The position numbers were made by a program, and so were the translations under genes. A model generated the notes under the pieces. The model was not told the origin of the DNA and made no database searches. It was given only the letters and a program-made list of their open reading frames with translations. Shown piece after piece: positions 1 to 9,262 of a DNA stretch of 64,000 nt. The first letter of the stretch is position 1; the number at the start of each line of letters is the position of its first letter. Location: NCBI GenBank assembly GCA_963729325.1, contig CAVSNS010000014.1, forward strand, positions 1 to 64,000, in the 5' to 3' direction. The DNA comes from JABCYV01 sp963729325. Lineage in GTDB: Bacteria > Acidobacteriota > Terriglobia > Terriglobales > Acidobacteriaceae.

Positions 1-1106
1 TCCGAAGGCAATGTCTCGGTGCGCGGACGCAGCCACATGTCGGCAATGCGCAGAAGAGGCAGCCAGACGTAATAGCGCACCGGGGCATCGCGGATGCGCT
101 CTGCGGCGATTGCCGCAAATTTAGCATCCAGCTCGGGATCGAAATGCAATTCATCGTTGTAGTCTGCCAACGCCTCCACCGTTTCTTGCCGTTGTTCCGG
201 TGAATCAAAAGCACGGTCCGGAAGTTTCCCCACGTCCAGCGCATTGCCCGGCGCCGGCCAGTAAATTTCCTCTACGGAGGTATAGTCGATGATCCAGGTT
301 TTGATCCAGCGATTAAATCCCATCGGAACGAACTCGTCTTCTTCGTTGGCATAGCCGGCGCCAGCGGTTCGAAGCGGCCCATGGTGCGGAAATTTCGCCA
401 AATCCAGGGAACCAGAGGCGCGAGCGCGACACAACCAAGAACCAGAGCAGCTAGGACTATGTGTCGTGCCCGCGCCCCGGACCGCCTCTTGAATGCACGC
501 CTCAGCAAGATGAGTAGGTAAGCAATAATTGCAGCCAGCAGCAGCCCACCATCCGGCCGGAGCAAAATGGCCGTGCCCACTGCGAAGGCGCATCCAAACC
601 AGGGACGCAGCATGCCCATATCCAATTTCTCGATCCCGACAATGGCGAGATCCAGAGCTAGGGTGGTAAAGAAGACTTCCAGCGTTTCGGTCAACGCGGC
701 GGCGACATAGCTGGCAAGAAACGGGCAGAGTGCAGTCAGGAGGAATGCGGCCTTGGCGGCGCGATCTGAGATAACTCGGCGGGCCACATCTGCGATTAGA
801 AAGCACGTGCCGATGTCCACAAACATCTGCACGACCAATGCTGCACGGTAGTGTTCCATCCCGAAAATAGCAAACACTGCCGCCAGAAATGCGGGATAAC
901 CGGGCAATCGCACATACGTAGGGGAGATCTCTTGGCCGCTTAGACCGAAAATGCCGTGCTGCAGCCAATTCTTCGCAATGTCGCCGTAAACGAAGGAGTC
1001 AGTCGACAACGCCCGGAAATCGGAAAATAAACAGCAGGCGCAGCGCAATCGCTGCCAGGGTCGCAAACAAAAAGAACCGGAAATGTTGGCGCACGAGTTT
1101 GCGCAC
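1..1106 (-). CDS. GT39/ArnT-like membrane glycosyltransferase, partial, frameshifted
   Basis: A polytopic membrane protein that resembles the GT39/ArnT superfamily, which transfers sugars from polyprenyl-phosphate donors at the outer face of the inner membrane. The N-terminal segment DSFVYGDIAKNWL fits the acidic first extracytoplasmic loop of the superfamily and many hydrophobic helices follow. The frame shifts near 1032 (between RFPGVVD and DSFVYG) and near 352 (after RFEPLAP, continuing ANEEDEFVPMGFNRW). With both single-base corrections the protein reads to the left edge, so its C-terminus lies outside the window. No ATG fits; GTG at 1104-1106 is the best start after upstream stops. It diverges from the fusion gene at 1229. 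The acceptor is unknown, and a generic family 39 annotation is as far as the sequence goes. Confidence 0.7.
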
Positions 1107-1228
1107 GCTGGGAATATAGCGCGTTTCGACTGGATCTCCACTTCTGGTCGGCTTTTACTATCTGTGCCAGCTGCGCGTTTGACCCCCTCACGATGCACCG
1201 CTTACGATGAGGGGGGTACGAGATTTTC

Positions 1229-4200
1229 ATGCCGCAACCCGTCTTTTACGATCCCCGTCAATCGCGCTGGAAGCGACTGCGCCGGCTCTTCGACGTTCTC
1301 GGAATCACTATCAGCCTGCTAGTTATCTCCTTTGTTTACAGCGCATTGCGAAGTGAGCCCTTGCCGGATCTGCTGTTGCCTGCGCTAAAGCGGCCATTCC
1401 ATGCGCTCACGGAAAAGGAAAAAGCGAAAGCCAAAGAGCGGCGCCGTCTGGCCGCCCTCCAGCGCGGCCATCGCAAGTCCAAAAAGGCGCCGTCGCAGAT
1501 AAAGCTCAACTCCGAGGAAGGCATTCGCGCCGCCTTCTACGTTCCCTGGGATGCCGCCAGCTTTTCGTCCTTGCGCGAATACGCTCATCAAATTGACTTG
1601 CTTTATCCGGAGTGGCTGCACGTCCTGACCCCCGACGGTCACTTGCAGAGTGTCGACGAACAAACCAACAAATTCTTCGACGTGGTGCAAGGTTCGAAAG
1701 TCCGCGCCGTAGATGACAAAGTCATGCTGTTTCTCAAATCGGAAGAGACGGGCATGGAAGTTTTTCCCATGGTGAACAACTTTGATGGAATTGACTGGAT
1801 CGACATCAGCGCGTTCCTGAATGATCCGGGTGCCCGCGCTCGTTTCCGCCAACAGATCGCGGCCTTCCTCGCCACGGATAAGTTTCGTGGCCTAATGGTG
1901 GACTTCGAAGATTTTCCCAAGAAGGGGCAGCCCGGTTATCTGGCGCTGTTGAACGAGCTTTCCGGCGACCTGCACGCTAAAAGTTTGAAGCTGTACGTCA
2001 GCGTCCAGTCCCGCAATACAGACTTCAACTACCCCGCTGTGGCCGCTCGGGTCGACGGCGTGGTGGTCATGAACTACGACGAACATTATCCCGGAGGTAC
2101 ACCGGGGCCGGTCGCTTCCCAGGACTGGTTTGTCGCTAATCTGCAAGCGGTGAAAAAAGTAGTACCGCAAGACAAGCTCATCTGTGCCATCGGCAACTAT
2201 GGCTACGATTGGCCTCACAGACTCAAGAACGGCAAATTGCCGCCGGGGGTCAAGGACACCAACGTATCCGTGCAGGACGCATGGCTCACGGCGCGGGATT
2301 CGGAGGAAGATGTCGACTTTGATGGCGACAGCATGAATCCCCATGTCAGCTATTTGGACGAGCACAACTTGCAGCATGATGTGTGGTTCCTGGATGCAGT
2401 GACCGCTCTCAACGAGATGCGCGCGGCACAGCAACTAGGTATCCAGACCTTCGCACTGTGGCGCCTCGGCGCCGAGGACCGCTCTCTATGGCGGGTGTGG
2501 GATATGCCCGGCGATCCTAACGCCCCAGACAAATTGAAGGATGTTCCTCCCGGCCAGGACGTCGATATGGAGGGCCAAGGTGAGATCCTCCGCATTGAAG
2601 CCCGTCCCGCCGACGGCAAACGGACGATTACCGTGGACGAAACCTCTGGTCAGATCACTGATGAAACCTTGGATGCCTTGCCCGAACCATACCGTGTAGC
2701 CCGCTACGGGGCTAGTCCGAACAAAGTTGCCATCACCTTCGATGATGGTCCCGATCCGGATTGGACGCCAAAAATCTTGGACGTGCTGAAGCGGGAACAC
2801 GCGCCCGCTACTTTCTTTCTAATCGGAATACAAGCTGACAAGTTTGCCGATGTTACTTCGCGGGTTTACCGCGAGGGGCACGAGATTGGGAACCACACGT
2901 TTACCCATCCCGACATCAGCAACATTTCGCGCAGCTACATGAAGCTGGAGCTCAACCTCACCGAGCAACTTTTCGCGAGCCGCCTGGGCATCCGAACCAT
3001 TTTGTTCCGCCCACCTTATTCCATCGATGCTGAGCCTGACACCGAAGACCAGGTTCGCCCGCTCGAAACCACCCAGGACATGGGCTACACCACCGTCGGG
3101 AACAAGATCGATCCTAATGACTGGCAGGAAAATCCGCATCATACTGGCCGAACAGATTGCCGCCGACGTATTGGCTCACCTGCCACCCTGCGCCGTCAAT
3201 GACACGCGCTGCGGCAACATCATTCTGCTGCATGATGGTGGCGGTAACCGCCAGCAGACCGTGATCGCCTTGCCCAGGATTATTGAAGGTATACGAGCCA
3301 AGGGCCTGCAGGTCGTTTCTCTCTATCAGTTACTAGGTAAGACTCAGGCGGATATCATGCCTCCCATTCCCGCTGACGAGCGCTGGGCGGCGCGACTGGA
3401 CTGGATTGGCTTCGCCCTCTTCGATTTCAGCATCAAGGCAATCACCTGGATCTTTTTTCTCGGCGACTTGCTCATGACCGGTCGTCTGCTATTTATCGGC
3501 GCCTTCGCCATCTTCGATCGCCTGCGTCAAACGCGATTCGGCGCTCCGGGCGAGGCCGAACCCTACCGACCCCGCGTTGCCGTTCTAATTCCCGCCTATA
3601 ACGAAGAAAAGGTCATCGAGCGCACTGTTCGTGCAGTGCTGAACTTGAATTATCCCGACCTGCGCGTGATCGTCATTGATGATGGGTCCACTGATAAGAC
3701 TCTGGAGGTCGCGCATGCCGCTTTCGCCGCCGAAGAGGCTTCGGTCGCGTGCTCATCCTGACCAAGCCTAACGGGGGCAAAGCGGGGGCCCTGAACTTTG
3801 GTCTTGAACATCTTCAAGGCGAGGAAATCTTCATCGGCATCGATGCCGACACGGTGATAGCTCGCAACGCGGTTTCCCGCCTGGTTCCTCACTTTGTCGA
3901 TCCTAAAGTTGGCGCAGTGGCAGGAAATGCTAAGGTCGGCAATCGTGTCAACCTATGGACCCGCTGGCAGGCGCTGGAGTACATCACCAGCCAGAACTTT
4001 GAACGCCGCGCGCTGAATACGCTCGGCGCGGTCAGCGTGGTGCCAGGAGCTATCGGCGCTTGGCGCACCTCCGCAGTTCGCGCAGCCGGCGGATACCATA
4101 CTGACACCGTGGCGGAAGATGCGGATCTGACCATGGCTCTTTTGGAACTCGGCTATCGAGTAGAGTATGAAGACCTGGCCCTGGCCTATACCGAGGCTCC

Positions 4201-4741
4201 GGTCAATGCGCGCGGCTTAATGCGCCAGCGGTTCCGCTGGTCGTTCGGCATTCTGCAGGCAGTTTGGAAACACCGTGCGGTATTCGGGCGTAAAGGAGCT
4301 TTGGGCTGGGTTGCGCTGCCCAACATTGCAATCTTCCAGATTCTCCTGCCGCTGGTCTCGCCCTTCATCGATCTGATGTTCGGAGTGGGCGCCGTCTGGT
4401 ATCTGGTGCAGAAGTCGTACCATCCCGAGTCAACCGACCCTGCCAGCTTCCAGCGCCTGGTAATATTCTTCGCCGCGTTCCTGATCATTGACTTCATCAC
4501 TTCCGCCATCGCATTCGCGCTCGAGCGCCGCCAGCCCGAGGCCCGTGAAGATATCTGGTTGCTCAGCCAGGTTTGGCTGCAGCGTTTTGCCTATCGCCAG
4601 TTGTTTTCCGTCGTTCTTTTGAAGACCCTTAAACGAGCCCTTGAGGGCCGACCGTTCGCCTGGGACAAGCTGGAACGTACTGCTGCCATGAGCTACAAGC
4701 CGGTCGAGGACCACGATTCGGTAAAGGTGCCGACGGCCTGA
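1229..4741 (+). CDS. Trifunctional GH18 - polysaccharide deacetylase - GT2 synthase fusion (frameshifted)
   Basis: A protein of about 1170 residues joining three carbohydrate enzymes. After an N-terminal membrane anchor (about residues 15-38) comes a GH18-like domain (about 95-420, acidic motif LMVDFEDF). A CE4/NodB deacetylase follows at about 495-690, with TFDDGP, HTFTH, RPPY and LLHDGGG. Last is a processive GT2 synthase with IPAYNEE, DDGS, the DAD motif (IGIDADT), AEDADLT and QRFRW, then C-terminal membrane helices. GT2 enzymes of this type polymerise beta-linked sugars such as poly-GlcNAc. The combination resembles PgaC plus the deacetylase/hydrolase PgaB on one chain, which is an inference. 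The frame shifts near 3153 and near 3743; both look like one-base indels in an otherwise continuous protein. A G-rich possible ribosome site lies at about 1210-1217. Confidence 0.85.
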
Positions 4742-4852
4742 TTGTTGCCTCCGGCCGGCGTTTCCCACCGCCGACCAGGACCTGTTTCGCGATGCTACAA
4801 TAAGAGCTTCTGACATCTGCCGCACAGGCATTGATCTCTCTGAGGTGCATCC

Positions 4853-6448
4853 ATGGCAACCGTTGAAGCCCCCACCCGTCCGCATATTCGCCTGCACCAG
4901 GGCGCTTTCGTGAACGAGCCGCTGACTGATTTCAGCAAGGACGAAAACGCACGCAAGATGCGTGAAGCCATCGAGAAGGTACGTGGCCAGCTGGGCCGTG
5001 AGTACGAGCTCATCATTGGCGGTAAGCGCGTGAAGACGCAGGACAAGATCAAGTCCATCAACCCAGCGAAGCCGTCACAGATTGTGGGGCTTCACCAGAA
5101 GGCGGGGAAAGAGCATGTTGAGCCGGCGATGAACGCGGCTCTGAGCGCGTTTGAGTCCTGGCGCTATACCTCTGTCGAAGAGCGGGCCAGTCTGCTCTTT
5201 AGAGTGGGTGATCTGCTGCGCGAGCGCAAATTTGAATTTAACGCCTGGCTGGTTTTCGAAGTAAGCAAGAATTGGGCCGAGGCCGATGCCGACATCGCTG
5301 AGACCATCGATTTTTGCGAATATTACAGCCGCGAAGCACTCCGCCTGTCGAAGGTTAAGCTCGACGTGCAGATGCCGGGAGAGCGCGACTCCCTCTTCTA
5401 CATCCCGCTGGGCGTGGGCGCCGTGATTCCGCCCTGGAATTTTCCCTCCGCAATCATGGCGGGAATGACCCTGGCGTCGATCGTCAGCGGCAACACGGTC
5501 ATCCTTAAGCCCTCGAGCGATTCGCCTACCATCGCCGCCAAGTTCGTCGAACTACTGGAAGAAGCCGGCATGCCTGACGGCGTAGTGAACTTCTGTCCCG
5601 GCGCCGGGGCAAGTTTTGGAAATGCAGTTGTCGCCCATCCCAAGACCCGCTACATCGCTTTCACTGGCTCACGTGAAGTTGGTCTCGACATCAACAAAAG
5701 CGCTGCCACTCACGCTCCCGGCCAGCTCTGGATCAAACGCACCATCCTGGAAATGGGGGGCAAGGATGCAATCGTGGTGGACGCCGATGCTGACCTTGAC
5801 TCGGCAGTCGAAGGCGTGGCCCAGTCCGCTTTCGGCTTCCAGGGGCAGAAGTGTTCTGCTTGCTCTCGCGCGATCGTTGACGAGCGCATTTATGACAAGT
5901 TTCTGGAGAAGCTAAAGGCGCGGGTAGAGAAAATCACCGTCGGCGATCCTGCGGAAAACACCAACATGGGGGCGGTGATCAATGAAGGCTCGATGAAGAC
6001 GATCCTCGAATACATCGAGCAGGGCAAAAAAGATGGACGCCTGATCACTGGTGGCACTCGCGTCCCTAACGCGGGCGAAGGATACTTCCTACAGCCCACC
6101 GTCATCGCCGATATCCCACCGAAATCGAAACTCGAGCAGGAAGAGATCTTCGGCCCCGTCCTGACTGTCACTAAGTCCAGGAACTTCGACCACGCGCTGG
6201 AAATCGCCAACGACACCGAGTTCGGGCTGACGGGCGCGGTGTACACAAAATCGAAGGAGAAGATTTCCCGCGCCATCCGCGAGTTCCACGTCGGCAACCT
6301 CTATATCAATCGCAAGTGCACGGGTGCTACCGTGGGAGCGCATCCCTTCGGTGGATTCAATATGTCCGGCACCGATTCCAAGTCCGGCGGGCCCGATTAC
6401 TTGTATTTGTTTACCCAAGGCAAAGCGGTCGGAGAAAAAATCGGCTAG
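4853..6448 (+). CDS. pruA: L-glutamate gamma-semialdehyde (1-pyrroline-5-carboxylate) dehydrogenase
   Basis: An intact 531-residue aldehyde dehydrogenase. It oxidises glutamate semialdehyde to glutamate with NAD+, the last step of proline and arginine catabolism, in the cytosol. Visible family features are PPWNFPSAIMAG and ILKPSSDSP in the cofactor domain, FTGSREVG, the general-base glutamate in LEMGGKD, the catalytic cysteine in GQKCSACS at about residue 333, and EEIFGPVLTV. Length and the N-terminal extension match the RocA/PruA branch rather than the PutA fusion. No proline dehydrogenase partner is in the window. The gene stands alone between the fusion gene and a palindromic repeat. Confidence 0.95.
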   Translation: MATVEAPTRPHIRLHQGAFVNEPLTDFSKDENARKMREAIEKVRGQLGREYELIIGGKRVKTQDKIKSINPAKPSQIVGLHQKAGKEHVEPAMNAALSAFESWRYTSVEERASLLFRVGDLLRERKFEFNAWLVFEVSKNWAEADADIAETIDFCEYYSREALRLSKVKLDVQMPGERDSLFYIPLGVGAVIPPWNFPSAIMAGMTLASIVSGNTVILKPSSDSPTIAAKFVELLEEAGMPDGVVNFCPGAGASFGNAVVAHPKTRYIAFTGSREVGLDINKSAATHAPGQLWIKRTILEMGGKDAIVVDADADLDSAVEGVAQSAFGFQGQKCSACSRAIVDERIYDKFLEKLKARVEKITVGDPAENTNMGAVINEGSMKTILEYIEQGKKDGRLITGGTRVPNAGEGYFLQPTVIADIPPKSKLEQEEIFGPVLTVTKSRNFDHALEIANDTEFGLTGAVYTKSKEKISRAIREFHVGNLYINRKCTGATVGAHPFGGFNMSGTDSKSGGPDYLYLFTQGKAVGEKIG

Positions 6449-6452
6449 GAAA

Positions 6453-6537
6453 TGTAGGCGCGAGCGTCCTCGCTCGTGCCGAGCTCGTCCGAGCCGTACA
6501 AGCTGGAGCGACGAACTGGGGGACGCTCGCGATTACA
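6453..6537. repeat. Imperfect palindromic (REP/MITE-like) element
   Basis: The 17-base arms at 6453-6469 and 6521-6537 are reverse complements at 15 of 17 positions (arm core CGCGAGCGTCC). They enclose about 50 bases in the gap between pruA and the convergent VOC gene. There is no coding capacity. It could fold as a long hairpin and serve as a bidirectional transcription stop, but there is no T-tract. Confidence 0.6.
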
Positions 6538-6550
6538 CCGTGAAAGCTGC

Positions 6551-6914
6551 TCAGGCGGCTTTCGCCTTCCATAATCCGAGTGCTGCTCCGGTCGGATCGA
6601 GAATAATGCTAAACCAGCCCGCGCCCATCACCTCGGTGACGTCTTTCATGACTGTAGCGCCTAATGACTTAGCTTTCTTTGGTCGCCGCGTCAATGTCGT
6701 CCACTTCAACATACGCCAACCAGGCCGATGGCGCGCCGGAAACCGGATGCTTCATCATTCCGCCACCGGTGCCCTTGCCGGGCTTGATCATGGTGTAGGA
6801 CCCGCCGGGCATGGGGACGTCTTCGAGAGTCCATTCAAATAGTTTCCCGTAAAAAGTCTTTGCCTTGTTGATGTCGGTTGTGTTGAGTTCAACATGTACG
6901 AAAGGATTTGCCAT
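6551..6914 (-). CDS. VOC/glyoxalase-fold protein (frameshifted)
   Basis: A small vicinal-oxygen-chelate fold protein of about 120 residues. The N-terminal half reads MANPFVHVELNTTD with FYGKLFEW and a glycine-rich loop; the second half contains GAGWFSIILDPTGA and ALGLWKAKAA. The two halves lie in different frames, with the shift near 6672 in an A-rich stretch. A GAGGAG ribosome site precedes the ATG at 6914. Members bind metals or act as antibiotic-resistance or glyoxalase-like enzymes; no substrate can be assigned. It follows the AHSA1 and ArsR genes on the same strand, a common trio in soil bacteria. Confidence 0.85.
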
Positions 6915-7004
6915 GACTTTCTCCTCAATCGATATTTGCGAACGGTAGATTTAAAGCCGGAAATGGAGTCTCCCTTAAAGAATCTTGGCCAAATAGTCTT
7001 GGTG

Positions 7005-7454
7005 TCAAAAAATCTTGGCGAGTTGGTCCAGGCAGCCAGTCCAGCCGTGACTATGCTTGTCCCGCTCCTCGAGGTTCGGGAGGCGCTCGTGAGTCAGTAC
7101 GATTTCAGTCGATGGCCCCAGATCGTGGAACTCGACGGTTACGAGCGTCTCGCTGGCCCCGGGGCCTGATTCCCACTGCCATGTGAATACCAGTTTTTGC
7201 GGTGGCTTTACTTCGCGATAGATTCCTTCAAGGCGGTGGACGTTGCCGCTGTCTTTGTGATGCATCTCCAACTGGTATTTGCCCCCGACCCGCAGGTCGA
7301 GCATCGAAATTACCACCGTGTAATCTGTGGAAGGGAAGAACCAGTGGCGCAGTTCCTCGGCGTCCGTCCAGGCGCGAAAGACCCTTTCCCGAGAGGCCCC
7401 GAATGTTCGTTTTACCTGGAGCGTGGTTTGCGATAAGGGATGTGCCTGGGCCAT
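7005..7454 (-). CDS. AHSA1/SRPBCC-domain protein
   Basis: A 149-residue START-like (SRPBCC) protein of the AHSA1 type: RTFGASRERVFRAWTD at the N-terminus, then GGKYQLEM, KLVFTWQWE and the C-terminal helix HGWTGCLDQLAKIF. The fold makes a hydrophobic ligand cavity. Ligands of the stand-alone bacterial members are mostly unknown. Its start overlaps the end of the upstream arsR-like gene by about 43 bases, so the two are likely translationally coupled and co-regulated through the operator at 7785-7806. Confidence 0.88.
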   Translation of the reverse strand: MAQAHPLSQTTLQVKRTFGASRERVFRAWTDAEELRHWFFPSTDYTVVISMLDLRVGGKYQLEMHHKDSGNVHRLEGIYREVKPPQKLVFTWQWESGPGASETLVTVEFHDLGPSTEIVLTHERLPNLEERDKHSHGWTGCLDQLAKIF

Positions 7455-7795
7455 CTTTCAACCTCCACACTTTGCTGCTGCGAAAGATATCGATCAAGGG
7501 CGTCGAATTGCTTCTCCCAGAACGCGCGGTACTGCGAGAGCCAAGCCGAGGCTTGCTGCAGGGGTTGGGCCGCCAGACGGCAGCGGCGGACGCGCCCGGC
7601 CTTCTCGTGCGAGATCAGGCCAGCTCGCTCGAGCACGCGCAGGTGCTTCATGACTGCTGGAAGCGACATTCGGTGCGGTCGGGCCAATTCGGTGACCGAG
7701 GCCTGTCCCACGCAAAGCGAAGCTAGGATTGCACGCCGGGTAGGATCGGCGAGGGCTGAAAAGGTCCCATCCAAATTTTGATCATACTTAACCAC
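7412..7795 (-). CDS. ArsR-family winged-helix repressor
   Basis: A 127-residue ArsR/SmtB-type regulator: FSALADPTRRAILASL, a recognition region SVTELARPHRMSLPAVMKH and LRVLERAGLISHEKAGRV. No metal-binding cysteine cluster is visible, so it belongs with the metal-independent ArsR proteins that control AHSA1 genes. The start is GTG at 7793-7795, embedded in a perfect inverted repeat. The protein probably represses its own operon (arsR-AHSA1-VOC). Confidence 0.88.
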   Translation of the reverse strand: MVKYDQNLDGTFSALADPTRRAILASLCVGQASVTELARPHRMSLPAVMKHLRVLERAGLISHEKAGRVRRCRLAAQPLQQASAWLSQYRAFWEKQFDALDRYLSQQQSVEVERWPRHIPYRKPRSR

Positions 7796-7806
7796 AAGGT
7801 TAAGTA
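7785..7806 (-). promoter_or_regulatory. Operator-like inverted repeat over the arsR start codon
   Basis: The perfect 9-base arms TACTTAACC (7785-7793) and GGTTAAGTA (7798-7806) are separated by ACAA. The GTG start of the arsR-like gene lies in the repeat, so bound protein would block both transcription and initiation. The core TTAACC-N4-GGTTAA recurs at 23131-23146. Confidence 0.65.
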
Positions 7807-7858
7807 TAGGAAGCAGTACGAAGGTGTCAAGTGAAAAGAAGAGTTGTCGCCAGAAATT

Positions 7859-7888
7859 AATACGGCCGCCCTCACAGGCGGCCGTATT
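7859..7888 (-). terminator. Strong hairpin terminator between convergent/divergent units
   Basis: A perfect 12-base stem AATACGGCCGCC / GGCGGCCGTATT with a 6-base loop. It lies just beyond the stop of the minus-strand response regulator (7913) and upstream of the arsR promoter. On the minus strand an AT-rich run follows the stem, so it probably ends the PilZ/regulator transcript. Confidence 0.7.
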
Positions 7889-7912
7889 TTGAATCTGGCG
7901 AGCTTGAAAATC

Positions 7913-8593
7913 CTACGACGCCACGCCCGCGCCCGGGCCCGGCTGAGGCGTAATACCCGCTGCTGTGGCCGCTGCAGCTTCATTCAGAATGCGATGATGA
8001 ATCGTAAACAGCGCCAGCTCGAGCCGGTCGGAAACTCCGATCTTGTCATACACATTGCGTAGATAGTTCTTGATCACCTGCTCGGTGGTTCCGAGCTGGG
8101 AGGCGATTTCTTTGTTCTTATACCCCTGCACAATCAGCGCGACGATGCGTAATTCCTTGGCGGTGAGGCGGTCACGTACCCGCAATCCGACCATGTCGTT
8201 TTCGGTCAGTTCGCTGGGTACGGCGATATCTTGCACCCAGGTTTCGCCGCGGGCCACTTTGCGCACGCAATCCACCAGCGCAGCGCTGGTCACATTGCGG
8301 TACACCACGCCATGCGCTCCCGCGGACATGTAACGCTGGGCACTTTCCCCAGTATCGGCCAGCACTACGACCCGGGTCTTATTTCGGTTGGCGTTCTGGA
8401 GAACGCCATTGAAATCGGAATGGAATCCGCCGGCGACGATCAGTACTGCGGCACGAAACTTGTCCAGGGCCATGAACATCTGCTCCTGGGTCTGCGCCTG
8501 GGCCACGATGCGCATTTCGTCTTCAACCGCCAGCACTTTGGCGATTCCCGCTCGAAAGATTGCCTGGTTATCAGCCAGAATCAATTTCAGCAT
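7913..8593 (-). CDS. LuxR/NarL-type regulator with degenerate receiver
   Basis: An approximately 226-residue two-domain regulator. The C-terminal LuxR helix-turn-helix is canonical (LTAKELRIVALIVQGYKNK, IASQLGTTEQVIKNYLRNVY, DKIGVSDRLEL). The N-terminal domain has the receiver fold, but the phosphoacceptor aspartate is missing: the third strand reads AAVLIVAGG where an LLDL-type motif is expected. The acidic pocket is only DN (LILADNQ) and the conserved lysine is replaced (VVYRNV). It is therefore probably not controlled by ordinary phosphorylation. The start is ATG at 8593, next to a GAGGTG ribosome site. It lies 16 bases after the PilZ gene and is likely co-transcribed. A 12-base-pair terminator follows it. 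Confidence 0.9.
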   Translation of the reverse strand: MLKLILADNQAIFRAGIAKVLAVEDEMRIVAQAQTQEQMFMALDKFRAAVLIVAGGFHSDFNGVLQNANRNKTRVVVLADTGESAQRYMSAGAHGVVYRNVTSAALVDCVRKVARGETWVQDIAVPSELTENDMVGLRVRDRLTAKELRIVALIVQGYKNKEIASQLGTTEQVIKNYLRNVYDKIGVSDRLELALFTIHHRILNEAAAATAAGITPQPGPGAGVAS

Positions 8594-8609
8594 TGCGTCA
8601 GCACCTCGA

Positions 8610-8987
8610 TTACGACTGGCGAACGAAATCGTAGGAATCAATCACGCAGGCCACGCCCCGGACCTCGGTGGGGCTGCCGCCCTCAGCGGGTTCGTCGGTT
8701 CGTACCACGCGTCCGTGGCATTGCACCACTACATTCTCTTTGGCTCCGGTCACCTCTGGCGGCAGGGTGATTTCAAACTCGACGTTCGAACCCACTTCCA
8801 GAGAGGCATCTGCCCGGATGTAGACTCCGGCGGCGCTAAGGTTTCCCGTCACACCGCTATGCTGCCCCCCCTCTTCCGCTCGATGAATCTTGATGGGTAA
8901 TTCCAAGGGGAATCGTTTCCCCGTCCGCGCTTCGGACACAAGACCTCCTCGTTCCTGGCCGTTCCTGCGTGCGAAAGCCAGCTCCAT
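8610..8987 (-). CDS. PilZ-domain protein
   Basis: A single-domain PilZ protein of about 125 residues. Both signature elements for cyclic-di-GMP binding are visible: RxxxR (RTGKR) and NxSxxG (GNLSAAG). Strands EFEITLPPEV and CHGRVVRTD follow. ATG at 8987, with GGGAGA upstream, is preferred over the TTG at 9002. It sits just before the degenerate-receiver LuxR regulator, so the pair may link c-di-GMP level to transcription; that link is inferred from position only. Confidence 0.85.
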   Translation of the reverse strand: MELAFARRNGQERGGLVSEARTGKRFPLELPIKIHRAEEGGQHSGVTGNLSAAGVYIRADASLEVGSNVEFEITLPPEVTGAKENVVVQCHGRVVRTDEPAEGGSPTEVRGVACVIDSYDFVRQS

Positions 8988-9262
8988 GCCTAAATCTCCC
9001 AATGGAGTCCAAACAAATATGCTTAGCGCAGGTTATATCACGGATGACACCCCTCGCAAAAGCCTGATAACTCTTATATTGTAGGAAACGGTAGGAACTA
9101 GGTTCCCCCAGTCGAACGATAGGAAAGAAAGGGCAAAGCCCGATCAGGCTTAGCGGTCCTTCGGAAGCTTGACCGCCGTCGCAGTTCGAATGTCTTGCCT
9201 GAATTTTCGCACTTCCCGGCTTTCTGGCACAATGTCTGGGCACGCGTTCAAGGAGTGCCTTC

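Noticed and set aside
3700..3760. Programmed ribosomal frameshifting in the fusion gene
   Set aside because: There is no slippery heptamer or stimulatory hairpin, and the same type of shift occurs in some twenty unrelated genes of the window.
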